Assembly: GCF_042100115.1 (NCBI RefSeq)
Contig: NC_091273.1
Span: forward strand, 2,604,001 to 2,668,000
Length of the DNA stretch: 64,000 bases
Origin: Alternaria dauci
Taxonomy: Eukaryota; Ascomycota; Dothideomycetes; Pleosporales; Pleosporaceae
Reading direction: 5' to 3'
The first letter of the stretch is position 1, and the number at the start of each line of letters is the position of its first letter. Below, in pieces: positions 33,326-43,734 of the stretch. The notes beneath the pieces are model-generated. The model worked only from the letters and a program-made list of their open reading frames with translations. It did no database searches and was not told the DNA's origin. A program made the translations under genes and the position numbers.

Positions 33326-33985
33326 TCACTGACTCCACAACTTCCTCATGACACCCTGCCTCTCCACTGTGTCCTGTAGGTCCTTCAACGCAGCAAGTCT
33401 ACCACTACCATCTTTCATCTTCCAGTTCCAACCCTCCGAGCGACCAGACATGACAAGCTTCCACTTGGCCTTATTGTCTTCTGGTAGCATGTGTGTCTCT
33501 GACTCGCTGTACACTGCGACCAAGTCGCGTGCCTGTAGGAAAGCAAAGTTGGCTGTACCCTGAGTGCATTCGCGAACCTCGAGAATCTTTGTAGCAAGGT
33601 GCGGGTTGTATACACGCGCAGCGTCTGTTGATTCTTAGCAAGGAATTTTGATAAGGCTACAACGTGTTTTCTCACTGAGAATAGAAATCTTCATCTCATC
33701 AGCAACATCCGCGACGCTAACTTCCACTTCCTCGTGACCTGTCTTTTCAACCGTTCTCACGTTGATCTGACGTCCGCCGACTTTGCTCCAACACAGCTCT
33801 TGTACCGCGCGTTCTGCCTCTTGTTCTCCGGCGATGTCGATGAATGTGCGTAGCGGGTAGGCGAGGTTCTTGACGTTGGGCAGAACAAAATCAGGTGAGA
33901 TGGTGAAACCTTGGAAGAGCGTGAGCACGTCTTGGTGAGTGAGCTGCGGCGGGTAGTTGGAGAGCTCGATCTTGGCCCAGTGCAT
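33326..33985 (-). CDS. RRM-like small protein
   Basis: Two exons on the minus strand (33985-33676 and 33624-33326) with a 51-nt intron give 202 aa. The splice A|GTGAGA...CAACAG|AC opens one continuous frame, NAARVYNPHLATKILEVRE, that is not visible as a single frame in the genomic sequence. The N-terminal 80 residues have the beta-alpha-beta-beta-alpha-beta order of an RNA recognition motif: AKIELSNYPPQL, helix QDVLTLFQGF, RTFIDIAGEQEAERAVQEL, INVRTVEK. Canonical RNP1 aromatics are not evident, so RNA binding is uncertain. The frame stays open upstream to 34150 with basic, Pro/Thr-rich sequence and ATGs at 34150 and 34114. A longer N-terminus, possibly a mitochondrial leader, cannot be excluded. 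Confidence 0.68.
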
Positions 33986-35609
33986 GTTTGATGGTTGTGG
34001 TGGTGTGAGAGGGGGAGATGGCGTGGGCGGTGTAATCTTGATCGTGATTGAGTGAGTGAGAGGAGTTCGAGGTGGGGCGTTGCGGTACGTGCGGAGTGAA
34101 TGAACGGCCTTCATGAAAATTTGCTGAGCGCAGTTGGATGGCTCGATCATTTGCGCTTCAGGGTCTGGCCTAGTTGTTGTAGCCTGGTGTTGATGATTAG
34201 CAGTGTGGACACAAAAGCTTTTCAGTCACAAAGAGGTTCTGGTATGGCAATGGTAAAGAGAGGGTACGGTGAGATGTTGAGTATCGCTCAATGTTTACTA
34301 TCTACGGGCTGCATGAATACACAGTCACCTTAACAATGAAACTCGTCTTCACCCTGGTTTGCATAGGTGCGCAGTGATTTTTGCCAATCTCTGAAGAGAC
34401 ACCCATCATGATGGTGAATCCAGAACAGAGAATAGGATGATCTCAACGCTGTCAACTGTCTAGGCATGTACTGTTGTGTATACTCAGACGCGGGGGCTGT
34501 GATGAGAGAAGTGGCATGATGGGGTCATCCGAGTTAGGAGAGGACTTGGAGATGAAGAAAACAAGGTTTTCAGAAATAGCAAGACAGATACCATGTGTGT
34601 TTTTGAGCTTGCGCATGTGACTATAATGCACCGTGATAGCCTTCAAGGTGATAGCCACACATTGCTATCGACGACAGAGCATTGTGAAGTCCTACAAGCA
34701 GCGATATCGCTTCAAATGTTGTCTTCGGTTAAACCGATGTAGCACAATATCTTGATTGGTCCATTTGTGACAGGCATGGATTCTTGAAGGAGGCATTTGT
34801 GTTCACGTGGTTCGTGAAGTGCGCCACGTGTATGATTTGATGCGTGCTAATTCACGCTCGATACTACCCCCTAACAATGCCCGCACTCACGAATGAACCG
34901 ACCACAACTGTTGGGAAAAATTCCGATGACCTACTCTGCATGCTGGCGAGAACGATCGTATTGGTGAAAGTAAGCGAGATGAGGGTACATAGATGGGAGC
35001 ATATCCTACAAATGGGCTGTTATCACGATGGAGAGACATGAGGAAGCTACGGGGCACAACGACAAATCCGGGCTTGAAACAGATGAGATGAGTAGTTGAG
35101 CAATTTCGATACTACTGCCTGCCAGTTCCTCAGTTGGATATGAATTCAGCGTTCTTCAGCAGACTAGGACTTCCAATCCAAGGTGGGAACTTATCGTCCA
35201 ACACAGCCGCCCCAAAGACTTCTGCCCTTGACTATCTGTCCATAGGTGAGTCATGAGAGTAGGGAAAGTGGCACAAGTGACGTTAAGAGCCGAAAAGGCA
35301 GCCGCGAACGAGATGCGGAGGTCGACGCGCTCCGATTGGCAGCCGGCGAAGGCCGATGGTGGGGCTGTCGCGGGGTATCTTTACCAGCTCCACCATGATT
35401 GCAGTACGCTTCAGTGCACATTAGCAATTGATTTGCCTGGCTTCTTATTTCTTTCTCATGCACACCCAATTGCGCGCATCCAAGTTTTCTTCTCGTGTTG
35501 TCCAGGTGACAGAGTTCTTTGCCCAAGATTACTGTGCCGATCGCTGAAAGAGGACCCCACCAAACCCCACCTTCCCCTGAACGCGTCTAGCGGTAATCGT
35601 CAAAAAAAC
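33986..35609. other. Divergent intergenic region
   Basis: 1.6 kb between the RRM-like gene (minus) and the alcohol dehydrogenase (plus). No supported gene. The bases to 34150 may code for an extended N-terminus of the RRM-like protein. The last 200 bases before 35610 are pyrimidine-rich, as in fungal leaders. Confidence 0.55.
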
Positions 35610-36718
35610 ATGGCCGAATCAATTCCCAAGACGCAAACTGCAGGTTGGATCCAGAATCCCGGCCCCGACTGCGTCCTCCAAATCCGAAACGATATCCAAG
35701 TCCAGACCCCTTCCACCGGCGAAGTCCTCGTAAAGCTCGAATACAGCGGGATATGCCACAGCGACTGCCATAACCTAGTCTCTCCTGGCAAATACACCGA
35801 GGTGCCTGGCCATGAGGGTGTCGGTACTGTCGTATCACTTGGCGAGGGCGCTTCAAAAGACTTGCTGGGGAAGAGAGTGGGCATAAAGTGGCTTTGGAAT
35901 GCGTGCAAGGAGTGCAGTAGCTGTAAACAGGGCAAGGAGAACCACTGCGCCAAGCAGAAGAACACTGGACGGAGCGTTTGGGGCACACTGCAGCAGTATG
36001 TGGTTGCGGATGCCGAATTCGTGACCAAGATACCCGAGGGAGTCAAGAGCGAGATCGCCGCGCCACTACTCTGTGCAGGCCTGAGTCTTGCGGGCGCCGT
36101 GTCCAAACTCACTCCAGAGGTCAACCCAGGCGACTTTGTGGCCATCATCGGTGCTGGCGGTGGTCTTGGACATATCGGTGTGCAGATTGCTACCATCAAG
36201 GGATACAAAGTCATCGCAATTGATAGCGGCGCGGAGAAAGAGAAGCTGACCAAGGAAATGGGTGCCGTCGCGTTTGTCGACTACGCCAAGCAGGATGTAT
36301 TACAGGCAGTCAGGGATCTCACAGATGGTGAAGGTGCACATGGCGTTATCTGCGTCGCCGGTAGCGAAAGAGCCTATCAGCAAGCTCCAGCGTTGGCCAG
36401 GAATAGTGGCGTCTTCGTTTGTGTTGGGCTTCCGCCTGACACGTTCATGTTTCCCATGTCTCCGATTCACATTGCTAACAGAGGTATTTCTTCACATCTC
36501 CGCTGAATACTAGAGACGTTTCGCTAACATCGCCAGGGCTGGTCATCAGGGGATCGTCAACAGGCAGCGCTAAGCAGATGGATGAGCTGCTGCAAATGGC
36601 TTTGGAAGGCAAGATCACACCAAAAGTCGAAGTATACGACTTTGCCGACTCTCCAAAGATTTTGCAGGAATTGCAACGTTACGAGGTCACTGGCAGGAAG
36701 GTAGTACGGGCACCGTAA
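35610..36718 (+). CDS. Zinc-dependent alcohol dehydrogenase (ADH1-like)
   Basis: Two exons (35610-36483 and 36537-36718) with a 53-nt intron (GTATTT, branch CGCTAAC, CAG) give 351 aa, the size of tetrameric fungal ADHs. Catalytic zinc ligands are in GICHSDCHN and GHEGVG. The four structural-zinc cysteines lie in CKECSSCKQGKENHC. The Rossmann dinucleotide motif is GAGGGLGHIG. After the intron the C-terminus completes the fold (GLVIRGSSTGS...). The enzyme interconverts primary alcohols and aldehydes with NAD(H) in the cytosol. The closest matches by eye are the yeast Adh1-Adh3 type; substrate preference cannot be fixed. The frame is open upstream to 35253 but that part resembles leader, and the ATG at 35610 matches the family start. 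Confidence 0.93.
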
Positions 36719-37020
36719 GAGCATGACTGATTCTGTACAAATTTAGTAGTTGAGCGCATGTATTGGGGTGGTGTTCATCTTTGACCTGTGGTGACGTTGA
36801 AGTGGTGCATGGAGCGGAGTTAGAGACTTGTACGTTGGGAACTGGGTGTACAGTATGGAGAATGTAAACGAGCTTCAATGCCATCCCTTTGTAAGAGACG
36901 CTAGCTGTGTGGAACTTCAATGGCAAAAATCGTTTATTCATAGGTTCGCTTGGGTGCTATACGCGTTCGTCCAGACGTATCCCATTTTCCAAAGACACGT
37001 GATTAATACATGAGACTCAA
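36719..37020. other. Convergent intergenic region
   Basis: 302 bases between facing 3' ends of the ADH and F-box genes; no frame of note. Confidence 0.6.
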
Positions 37021-38814
37021 TCAATACCAGTCCCCACTCTCCTCGTTTGCCTTCACGTCCATTGGGTTCATGCTCATGATCCGCTGCCCAGGTATCGTAT
37101 CCGTGAACGCACTCTCAAACACACCACTCACAGCTCTTCGCCCAATCTCGACGAAACTGTCATACGTGTCATTCTCACCTGTAATAGCGCTCCATTCAGC
37201 ATCTGCAGGGCTGCGTGCAGGTCCCAAATCGCTCCAGCGCGTAACGATGAGCGCCTGTTTGAAGCGTTCAGGGCCGTTGCCGCGCACACTCTTATCTTCG
37301 ACAAGCTTGAGCTCGAACAAGTATTCGGTAGGACATTTGGGGCAGCGACGCATCGGCCGGCATATGGAGCAGAGATTAACCATACCGACGGCTTTTCTTC
37401 CCAAGTTGCGTTCGCGGAACTTGTCGAGAGCCGTTGTTTCCGAGTCGTGGACGTGAGGAATGTGCTTCAGTGCACATTTGGGGATCGAGGTTAGCAGTCC
37501 ATGCTTCCAATGCGCGCATACGCTGAAGTAAGGCGTGTAGTCTCCACGGCTAAACAAAAGCATGCGCTTTGCTGCATCTGTCATGCCGCCTTCAACGTAA
37601 TGCTGTGATCGAATGCGCATCAATACGTGGCCTTTGTCAGTGATGTGATACGTAGAGTCATGGCTCCAGTCTGAGTAGCCATCTTTCCAACGGCGGCCCA
37701 GCGACTGATGAGAGATGCCGTATTCGGGACCGTAAGCCCAGTAGCGGCGAGCTAACTGAATGAAGGCGAGTGGGAGTGTGCGGCCATCGCTAAGACGGAT
37801 GCGCGGCGGAGGGATGTGGATGTTGGTTCGGTTAGGGCATTCGAAGAGCGGGTTGAGGACGTTCTGGGGTTTCAGCGTCTCGAACCCAGGCTGGATTCGT
37901 AGATGCCACTGCGCGCAGGGGAAACAAAAGAGATGGCGTGGCATCTTCTGATCCATTGCTAACAGGAACTCGAGCCTTTGTGGCCGATAGAGCGGGTCCA
38001 AAAGTAGTTTGTATGGGTGTTTACCTAGTCGAGCGTACATGGTCCGGCATGTAGACGATAGATTGGCAACATCAAGTGGTGATAGAAAGTCCGCAACGTG
38101 AAGCCATACTTCAGGTGACACACTGCCGAGTAGCGCCGTTCCATCGGGCTTTGTAGGGTCATATAGTAGCGATTGATCATCCCTTTCTTCCTCGATAGTA
38201 TCAACTCCGTCAATATACGTGAAAGCATGCATCATGTCTGTCAGATCCTTTCTTTCTCCGGTATCCTTATCTAGAATATCATCGGCTTTTGTGGGCTTCG
38301 AGGGCGCCCGGTGAGCCTTGCTTAGCTTTGAAGGCTGGGGTTTTGATGGCGCATAAGGTAGAGTTTTCTCATGTTCCAACTGCGGTATTGATGCGGATCT
38401 CGAGCTATGTGGTTGATAAAAAGGCACGGCATACTGTGGCTGTCCTTCTGAGTTGCGACGGTAATCGGCCGCTTGTTGCCCAGGCTGTAAGTAGGCGTTA
38501 CTCGTATCCGTAAGAGCGTTAACAGCAGCATATGGATGATCGCGCAGCGCATGTGGCGCGAGGCCAGTGATATCTTCGTAGGTCGGTAAACCAAAAGCAT
38601 TCTCTGATAGATCGGTTCCCTCGTTCGTGAAGCTGCCAGAATCCTGACGGTTGGGGTTGCCGACATTCGGGGTTGAGTCAAGCTTTCCGAGTACGTCGCT
38701 TCGTGATCTTTTCTTAGATAGCTTCTTCCGCGTGCCCTGCTCTTTTGGTTGTTTTCCTGATCGCATACCGAACATGGCACGTAGGCCCCCTTTCTTGGTT
38801 TCTCGCTCCGCCAT
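37021..38814 (-). CDS. F-box domain protein
   Basis: Single-exon minus-strand gene, 597 aa. The first 200 residues are basic and low complexity (Lys/Arg/Ser-rich near the start, with a PSKPQPSKLSKAHRAPSK stretch). An F-box lies at about residues 231-270: VSPEVWLHVADFLSPLDVANLSSTCRTMYARL in pattern. This is the Skp1-binding element of SCF ubiquitin ligases. The region after it is rich in aromatic residues and His/Cys. It includes FCFPCAQWHLR, and near the C-terminus a C-x2-C-x5-C-x2-C cluster (NLCSICRPMRRCPKC) that could bind zinc. This arrangement is common in dothideomycete F-box proteins of unknown target. There are no leucine-rich, WD or Kelch repeats. Confidence 0.83.
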   Translation of the reverse strand: MAERETKKGGLRAMFGMRSGKQPKEQGTRKKLSKKRSRSDVLGKLDSTPNVGNPNRQDSGSFTNEGTDLSENAFGLPTYEDITGLAPHALRDHPYAAVNALTDTSNAYLQPGQQAADYRRNSEGQPQYAVPFYQPHSSRSASIPQLEHEKTLPYAPSKPQPSKLSKAHRAPSKPTKADDILDKDTGERKDLTDMMHAFTYIDGVDTIEEERDDQSLLYDPTKPDGTALLGSVSPEVWLHVADFLSPLDVANLSSTCRTMYARLGKHPYKLLLDPLYRPQRLEFLLAMDQKMPRHLFCFPCAQWHLRIQPGFETLKPQNVLNPLFECPNRTNIHIPPPRIRLSDGRTLPLAFIQLARRYWAYGPEYGISHQSLGRRWKDGYSDWSHDSTYHITDKGHVLMRIRSQHYVEGGMTDAAKRMLLFSRGDYTPYFSVCAHWKHGLLTSIPKCALKHIPHVHDSETTALDKFRERNLGRKAVGMVNLCSICRPMRRCPKCPTEYLFELKLVEDKSVRGNGPERFKQALIVTRWSDLGPARSPADAEWSAITGENDTYDSFVEIGRRAVSGVFESAFTDTIPGQRIMSMNPMDVKANEESGDWY

Positions 38815-39604
38815 AGTGGAGACTCCTGCAGCTAAGCGTGGAAATGGCGATTGGGTGTCGTTGGGCTCACAACGGGGAGTGAGGGTCAGTGCGACACGGA
38901 CGATGACCAGAAAGATTTACGCAAGCGGTATCGATATAATTCATAAGAGAAGTGTGCTTGTCAGAAGATGTTTATCGAAATTGCCGCAGGGTGGATGACG
39001 ATCGTCATCGCGTGGCGGCTCGTTTCGGCAGGGGATCCGTACTCATCCGCTGCTCGCTTCATCCGCTAGTACGCTCAATCTGTGGGTACAGATGCCGTCA
39101 TAAGCAACAGTGTGCATGCGATGAGCGAAGATCCAGACCGCTCCAAGGTCGACGTGTTTTGGGCTCGCAGTCGCGATGGAATTGCTGGCACGCGAAAGAT
39201 GCACGACATGCATTGACCACCTGCATCTGACGTAACTCGCTAGAGGTTCGCCGATCTTGCACTCCCCCACCACCCAACCTCCTCACTATTTCCACCAAGT
39301 TTGTCTAATGATATGATTCTGATATGGCAAGAGGATGGGCTACGTCTCAAACTGAAGTTGCTGAGATGTAGGCGGAATGTACACAAGTCCATGTATACGT
39401 CGGTACATGACACCAGCCAAACAACGCGTCGAGCGTCTCAATAGATACGAAAAGTAACATTACAGGTGATTCATACTTGCTCTATTCTTTATTGCTAACA
39501 ATGGTAAACGCTATAGGTCTGCGCCCATCGATCTTTTGCGAATTCTTTGTGCGCCAGACGAGTCGACCCAGGATGGGCGCCACGATGTTTGCATACGAAC
39601 TGAC
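38815..39604. other. Intergenic, F-box promoter
   Basis: 790 bases upstream of the F-box gene and downstream of the orphan gene ending at 39605. Frames at 38952-39298 on both strands resemble no family. Confidence 0.55.
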
Positions 39605-40914
39605 CTATTCGATATCGAGCTTGGAGGTAGCCTTTGGGAGCTCTTCTTCGTCGACTCTGTCGCCCATAGTCTGCATAGCTACATCCTCAACTGTTCTTCC
39701 CAAATTCCGGCAAAGACCGTCGATACTATCGCGATCCTCAACGGTCTGCGCGCCCCGGTAGGCGCTCAGCTCACTGAGGAGAGCCGTCAATCGCTCTGAC
39801 CGGTGCGTATCAGCCATTTTGTCGAGCGCAGGTGCGACAGAGAGGACGAAGACAGCCCAGACCTGCAGGTTCTTGTGCAAGAAGAGATGTTTCGAACGGA
39901 CCATGGCCTCGATTGTGTCGAGTGCCGCGATCTGTACGGAGGATGCGGCGTCCATCTTCATAGCTTTGGTTATATCCTTCAGCAAGCGGTCGATGGTCGG
40001 TGATTCCCAGTCTAGCTTTGTAGCGAATACTTTCAGGCTGGTTGAAGGTTCCTGCTCAAAATCCGAAGGCGAGACAAGTTCAAGTGACTCCTGGCCATAA
40101 GCGCGCTCGTTCACAGTAGACTCTATGGGTTGTCGATAGAGTTCGGATCTTCCAAGCACGGTACACATTTGCTTCAGGTGGGCCTTTTGCTCATCCGTTC
40201 TCGCATAGTCCTCCTCCTTCAGGGCCTTTAAGACGCTAGTAACACGATTAGACTTGATGTCTTTGTCCGCGGTATCGAGCAGTGGAACCACCTCGTAAGC
40301 AAAGATGGAAAATTTGTCGTAGTTCTCGCCGAAGGGAAGATAAAGCGACTTCGCCATTCTCTCTAAAAGACTGCAGCCGAGGTGTTCCGCAATCTTCGAT
40401 TCGTGTTCTCCGCTTGAGCATGCTCTGAGGAGACTGGTTGAAAATCTCAAAATGTTGACAGATTCAGGTCCCCAGTTTGGTTGCGTGACAAACTCTCCGG
40501 CAGCTTCAAGGATATACTTGGCGGCGATATCGGCGCCCACGATACTGTTGTCGCAGGCGATCTCAAGCTCCAGAGTTGAATCGATGCTGTTGAATAGTGC
40601 TCTGAAGTTGTGTAGTTAGCCATGACTCTAGTTCGGTTACCACCGATGATTCACCTGTAGAACTTGACCGCTGCTGTCATGGCCCAGCTCCAATGGTTCT
40701 CTATCTTGGTGTTGACGACTTTGACGAGAGCATGCAGCTTTAGTATATCTCTACCAACAATCGATAGGAGTAGCTGGACTTGAGTGCGTATCATATCGTC
40801 TGATGACTGGCTGTCGATGGACTCAGTGACATCGCGGATTACCTCAATAAAATTGAATTGGTCCTGGTATACGTCGTCAGGGAGGTGCACGATCATGTTG
40901 GCGGATTCGCTCAT
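39605..40914 (-). CDS. Hypothetical helical protein, orphan
   Basis: Two exons on the minus strand (40914-40655 and 40601-39605) with a 53-nt intron (TACAG|GTGAAT...CTTCAG|AGC) encode 418 aa. Exon phases close and join VKFYRALFNSIDS. Predicted content is almost wholly helical, with amphipathic repeats through the length (for example ESVNILRFSTSLLRACSSGE and SKHLFLHKNLQVWAVFVLSV). There is no signal peptide, convincing membrane span or known motif. The C-terminus ends with an acidic, Glu-rich tail. The sequence resembles armadillo/TPR-like helical scaffolds in character only; I assign no family. It sits between the F-box gene and the DHCR24-like gene, all on the same strand, with separate promoters. 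Confidence 0.72.
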
Positions 40915-41417
40915 GGCTGTATTAGTCGTGTCGCAGCGGTCTTACCGATAAGAGGCAGTTGACTCACGACAGTTTTAGCGACGCGTCGTGGTACTGGGGC
41001 ACCTTAAGGCAGGAGCAGATATACGAGCCTTGGCATCTAGCAAACGCTCTGGCGGCGAATCTGCGGCTGCATCAAATACTCAAGAAGCCAAGACCTCTAC
41101 CATGGTGGCTGACGCTCACATGTACCCGTGGACGTGTCGCAACAATCGCAATACACAGATTGAGAGTGTTGCTCGGTCAAGAACATTGTACCTGAACGAC
41201 AAATCCAATAGCTGTATCGCTCATAGCGACTATGACATTGTTGGTGGTTGAAAGCTGTGAGTGTAGAGAGTTTGTTTGTTGGACTTTGTAGGTGGGTAGA
41301 AGAGCCTACACGCACGACTTTCGCCGGCTGCGCAGGTCACTTCCATCAACACTGTATCGCGATCATATAGCTATTGTTGGCTCTGAACCTTTGTTTCTTC
41401 TGAGGAGAAGCACACTT
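40915..41417. other. Intergenic between orphan gene and DHCR24-like gene
   Basis: 503 bases; frames at 40959-41315 on both strands do not resemble proteins. Should contain the orphan gene promoter and the 3' UTR of the DHCR24-like gene. Confidence 0.55.
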
Positions 41418-42911
41418 CTAACTTCTCGACCTCCACGTCGAGTTCCTCGCAATCATGTAGTCTTTACTTTGAATAGCCTTCCAAATACCCCAAAATCCGC
41501 CTAATGGCCATATGCTCCTCAGCTTTAATCCCAGGTCTTTGTTCGCCATCTTCGTATACTTTTCAATATCGACATGCACTTTGTCATACACCTCTGGCAA
41601 CATCTCTGCGTTATACTTCTTCCTCAGTCCCTGATGCCATTTGTGGTCAAACTGTGCCCAAAACTCATCTTTACTATAATAGGTTTGCGCATACAGCCAC
41701 TTCATACCACCCATCTCGCCAAGCGTCTTCTCCAGTGCACGGTTTTTGTGAAGGTATGTGGATGGGTCTTTAGGGCCAAAACCCCAGAGGCCGATATTAA
41801 GCATCTGGTCGGACTTTAGGGTGCCTCTGGTGTGGGGATGCATTGTTGGTTGTGGGCTTTGCTTCAAGGGACAGAGCCACAGAGGCCAAATATTGAAGGT
41901 CTTATCGGTGTAGTCGATGAACTTTTCGGCATTCGGATAGGGCAAAGCCATGTCTTGAACAATATAGCGTGTTGCAATTCCGGATGCATGAAGGGCTCGG
42001 TAGAGCATGCGCGTATGAAGGAAGTCGTCGAGAAACCATCGAGTGTACTTGTTGAAGGGAAAGCGCATGTAGCTGAAAGCAGATCGGCCAACCCAAAAGC
42101 CCCCACGGTCGTAGCGGAACATATACTCGGCTAAAGGTATGTACTCTACGACTGGCTTGGTGGAATTGCGCGTTGCAGCCTCGACGTGCAGGTAAAACCA
42201 TGGATCCCAAGGGTTACTGAAAGTTTGCGGCTTCGTATTTGGTGGAAGCTCATCCGTCATCTCGCCTGTAACGATAGCACCATGCTCTTTGTTGAATAAA
42301 ATTCCATCGACGTAGTCATTCTTCTCGCCCTTGGCCCCTCGTGTATGATCTTCGACTTCTTTAACTGCTTGGGCAACGCTACGTGTAGGATAGTATGTTG
42401 TCTTGACATACTTCTTAGCCTCGATGAGCTTCAAATCGACAAGTGTAGTCACGCCCAAGGTGCCGACGGCACCAGCAGCTCCTCTAAAGAGGTCTTCATT
42501 TTCCTTCTCGCTGGCCTTGGTCACCTCACCATCAGCCATGACCATCTCCACCTCATTGATGGTACGATCGAAGAAGCCGAACTTGAAGCTGCTACTCTCG
42601 CCTGCCGTTCCCGCATAACCACCACCAACAGTGATACCAGGAAACTCCATCACGACGGGTGGCACAAGACCATGGGGTAGCGTAGCTTCTACGAGGCGAT
42701 CCATAGGCACATTTGGCTCAACAAGCGCCGTCTTGCTTTGTGTGTCAACACTGATGACATTTCGCAGAGCGCTGATATCTACAACATGCTTCTTGAGATT
42801 CGGACGCGTACTGTTGGTAGAGCCGTGGGAAATCCGGAAGGGCTCTTTGCGCGTGAAGTAGTCTTTGACTTTTGACGCAACTTGCGCGACGACGCGCTGA
42901 TGGCGATACAT
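41418..42911 (-). CDS. DHCR24/DIMINUTO-like FAD-linked reductase
   Basis: Minus-strand frame of 497 aa from the ATG at 42911; the frame is open 15 codons further but without another ATG. The N-terminal half is an FAD-binding PCMH-type domain. It has ISHGSTNSTRP near residues 27-37 and the conserved run VPPVVMEFPGITVGGG followed by GTAGESSSFKFGFFD. Both are hallmarks of the DHCR24/DWF1 family. The C-terminal half carries the family's Trp/Tyr-rich cap region (FNIWPLWLCPLK). Animal DHCR24 reduces the sterol delta-24 bond using FAD. Fungi make ergosterol without that step, so the substrate here is unknown. A pyrimidine-rich CAG sits right before the ATG, so an upstream non-coding or short coding exon is possible. 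No N-terminal membrane helix is visible, unlike the animal enzyme. Confidence 0.87.
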   Translation of the reverse strand: MYRHQRVVAQVASKVKDYFTRKEPFRISHGSTNSTRPNLKKHVVDISALRNVISVDTQSKTALVEPNVPMDRLVEATLPHGLVPPVVMEFPGITVGGGYAGTAGESSSFKFGFFDRTINEVEMVMADGEVTKASEKENEDLFRGAAGAVGTLGVTTLVDLKLIEAKKYVKTTYYPTRSVAQAVKEVEDHTRGAKGEKNDYVDGILFNKEHGAIVTGEMTDELPPNTKPQTFSNPWDPWFYLHVEAATRNSTKPVVEYIPLAEYMFRYDRGGFWVGRSAFSYMRFPFNKYTRWFLDDFLHTRMLYRALHASGIATRYIVQDMALPYPNAEKFIDYTDKTFNIWPLWLCPLKQSPQPTMHPHTRGTLKSDQMLNIGLWGFGPKDPSTYLHKNRALEKTLGEMGGMKWLYAQTYYSKDEFWAQFDHKWHQGLRKKYNAEMLPEVYDKVHVDIEKYTKMANKDLGLKLRSIWPLGGFWGIWKAIQSKDYMIARNSTWRSRS

Positions 42912-43734
42912 CCTGAATTGAAAACGTGAAAAGTTGAGAACGCCGGTAAATGCCAATGCTATCGATACATGACGTGTTTTCTGAATCTATGGTCGAAGCT
43001 GCGTGATGGACGATCAGATCGGTAGGTAGCGACGCAGATTTCTCCGACGCGCTAAACTCCATTGGTCTAGATCAGGGCCGTCCTCTTTCTTGTTTCGCCT
43101 TCCGGGTATCTTCAAATATCGCATCTAGGAAAAACACGCCCCGTACAACTGGTTGTCATCTCTAGTGCCGGACAGTCGAACACACACAACATATCACACC
43201 TGTTCCACTACACTCATTGGCATATCATCTTTCCAAGATACCTCGATCACCTCTCAAGTATACACATGGGCAGCGCTCAGCTTGGGGTCAAGAATGTATT
43301 GGAGAGTAGGCGGCCTCAACACACCCAAGATCCCACGTGACCTTGCTGCAACGTGGTGTAGTCCGCTGCAGCTGTGATACGGTCGAGCCCTTGTTGCCCA
43401 AAGCGTCACATCTGAAACAGGTTAGACTACTTCCAACCAACCTTCACAAATCAGAGCTTGGCTTGAGCCGACAGCATATCTCATGCGACAAAGTGTCCTT
43501 TTGAATCCATTTACATTGTTACATTCCTCTTCCTAGGCGAATTCCCTGCTCAGCATCTATGCCTTATCGCATGCCTCTAATAACACTCCCTGTAAAGGTT
43601 ACATCGGCCTTGCAGAAGCGGGGCGAGGACGCTTGATGGCGGCCAAGACATAGCTACGTAGGTATCTTAACACAACGGTATAACTCAAAGAGTTTGTACG
43701 ACTTGACTGCTTTTCCGATCATCTCATAAACAGT
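42912..43734. other. Divergent promoter region, DHCR24-like and GH20 genes
   Basis: 823 bases between divergent starts. No supported gene. A possible 5' exon of the DHCR24-like gene (ATG at 43062) would need a weak donor and is not adopted. Confidence 0.55.

Noticed and set aside
33985..34150. Upstream extension of the RRM-like gene to ATG 34150
   Set aside because: Open but Pro/Thr-rich and low complexity; kept as an alternative only, since it could be leader sequence.
42745..43062. Possible 5' exon of the DHCR24-like gene starting at 43062
   Set aside because: Joining it needs a weak GTCATG donor, and the family start fits the ATG at 42911.
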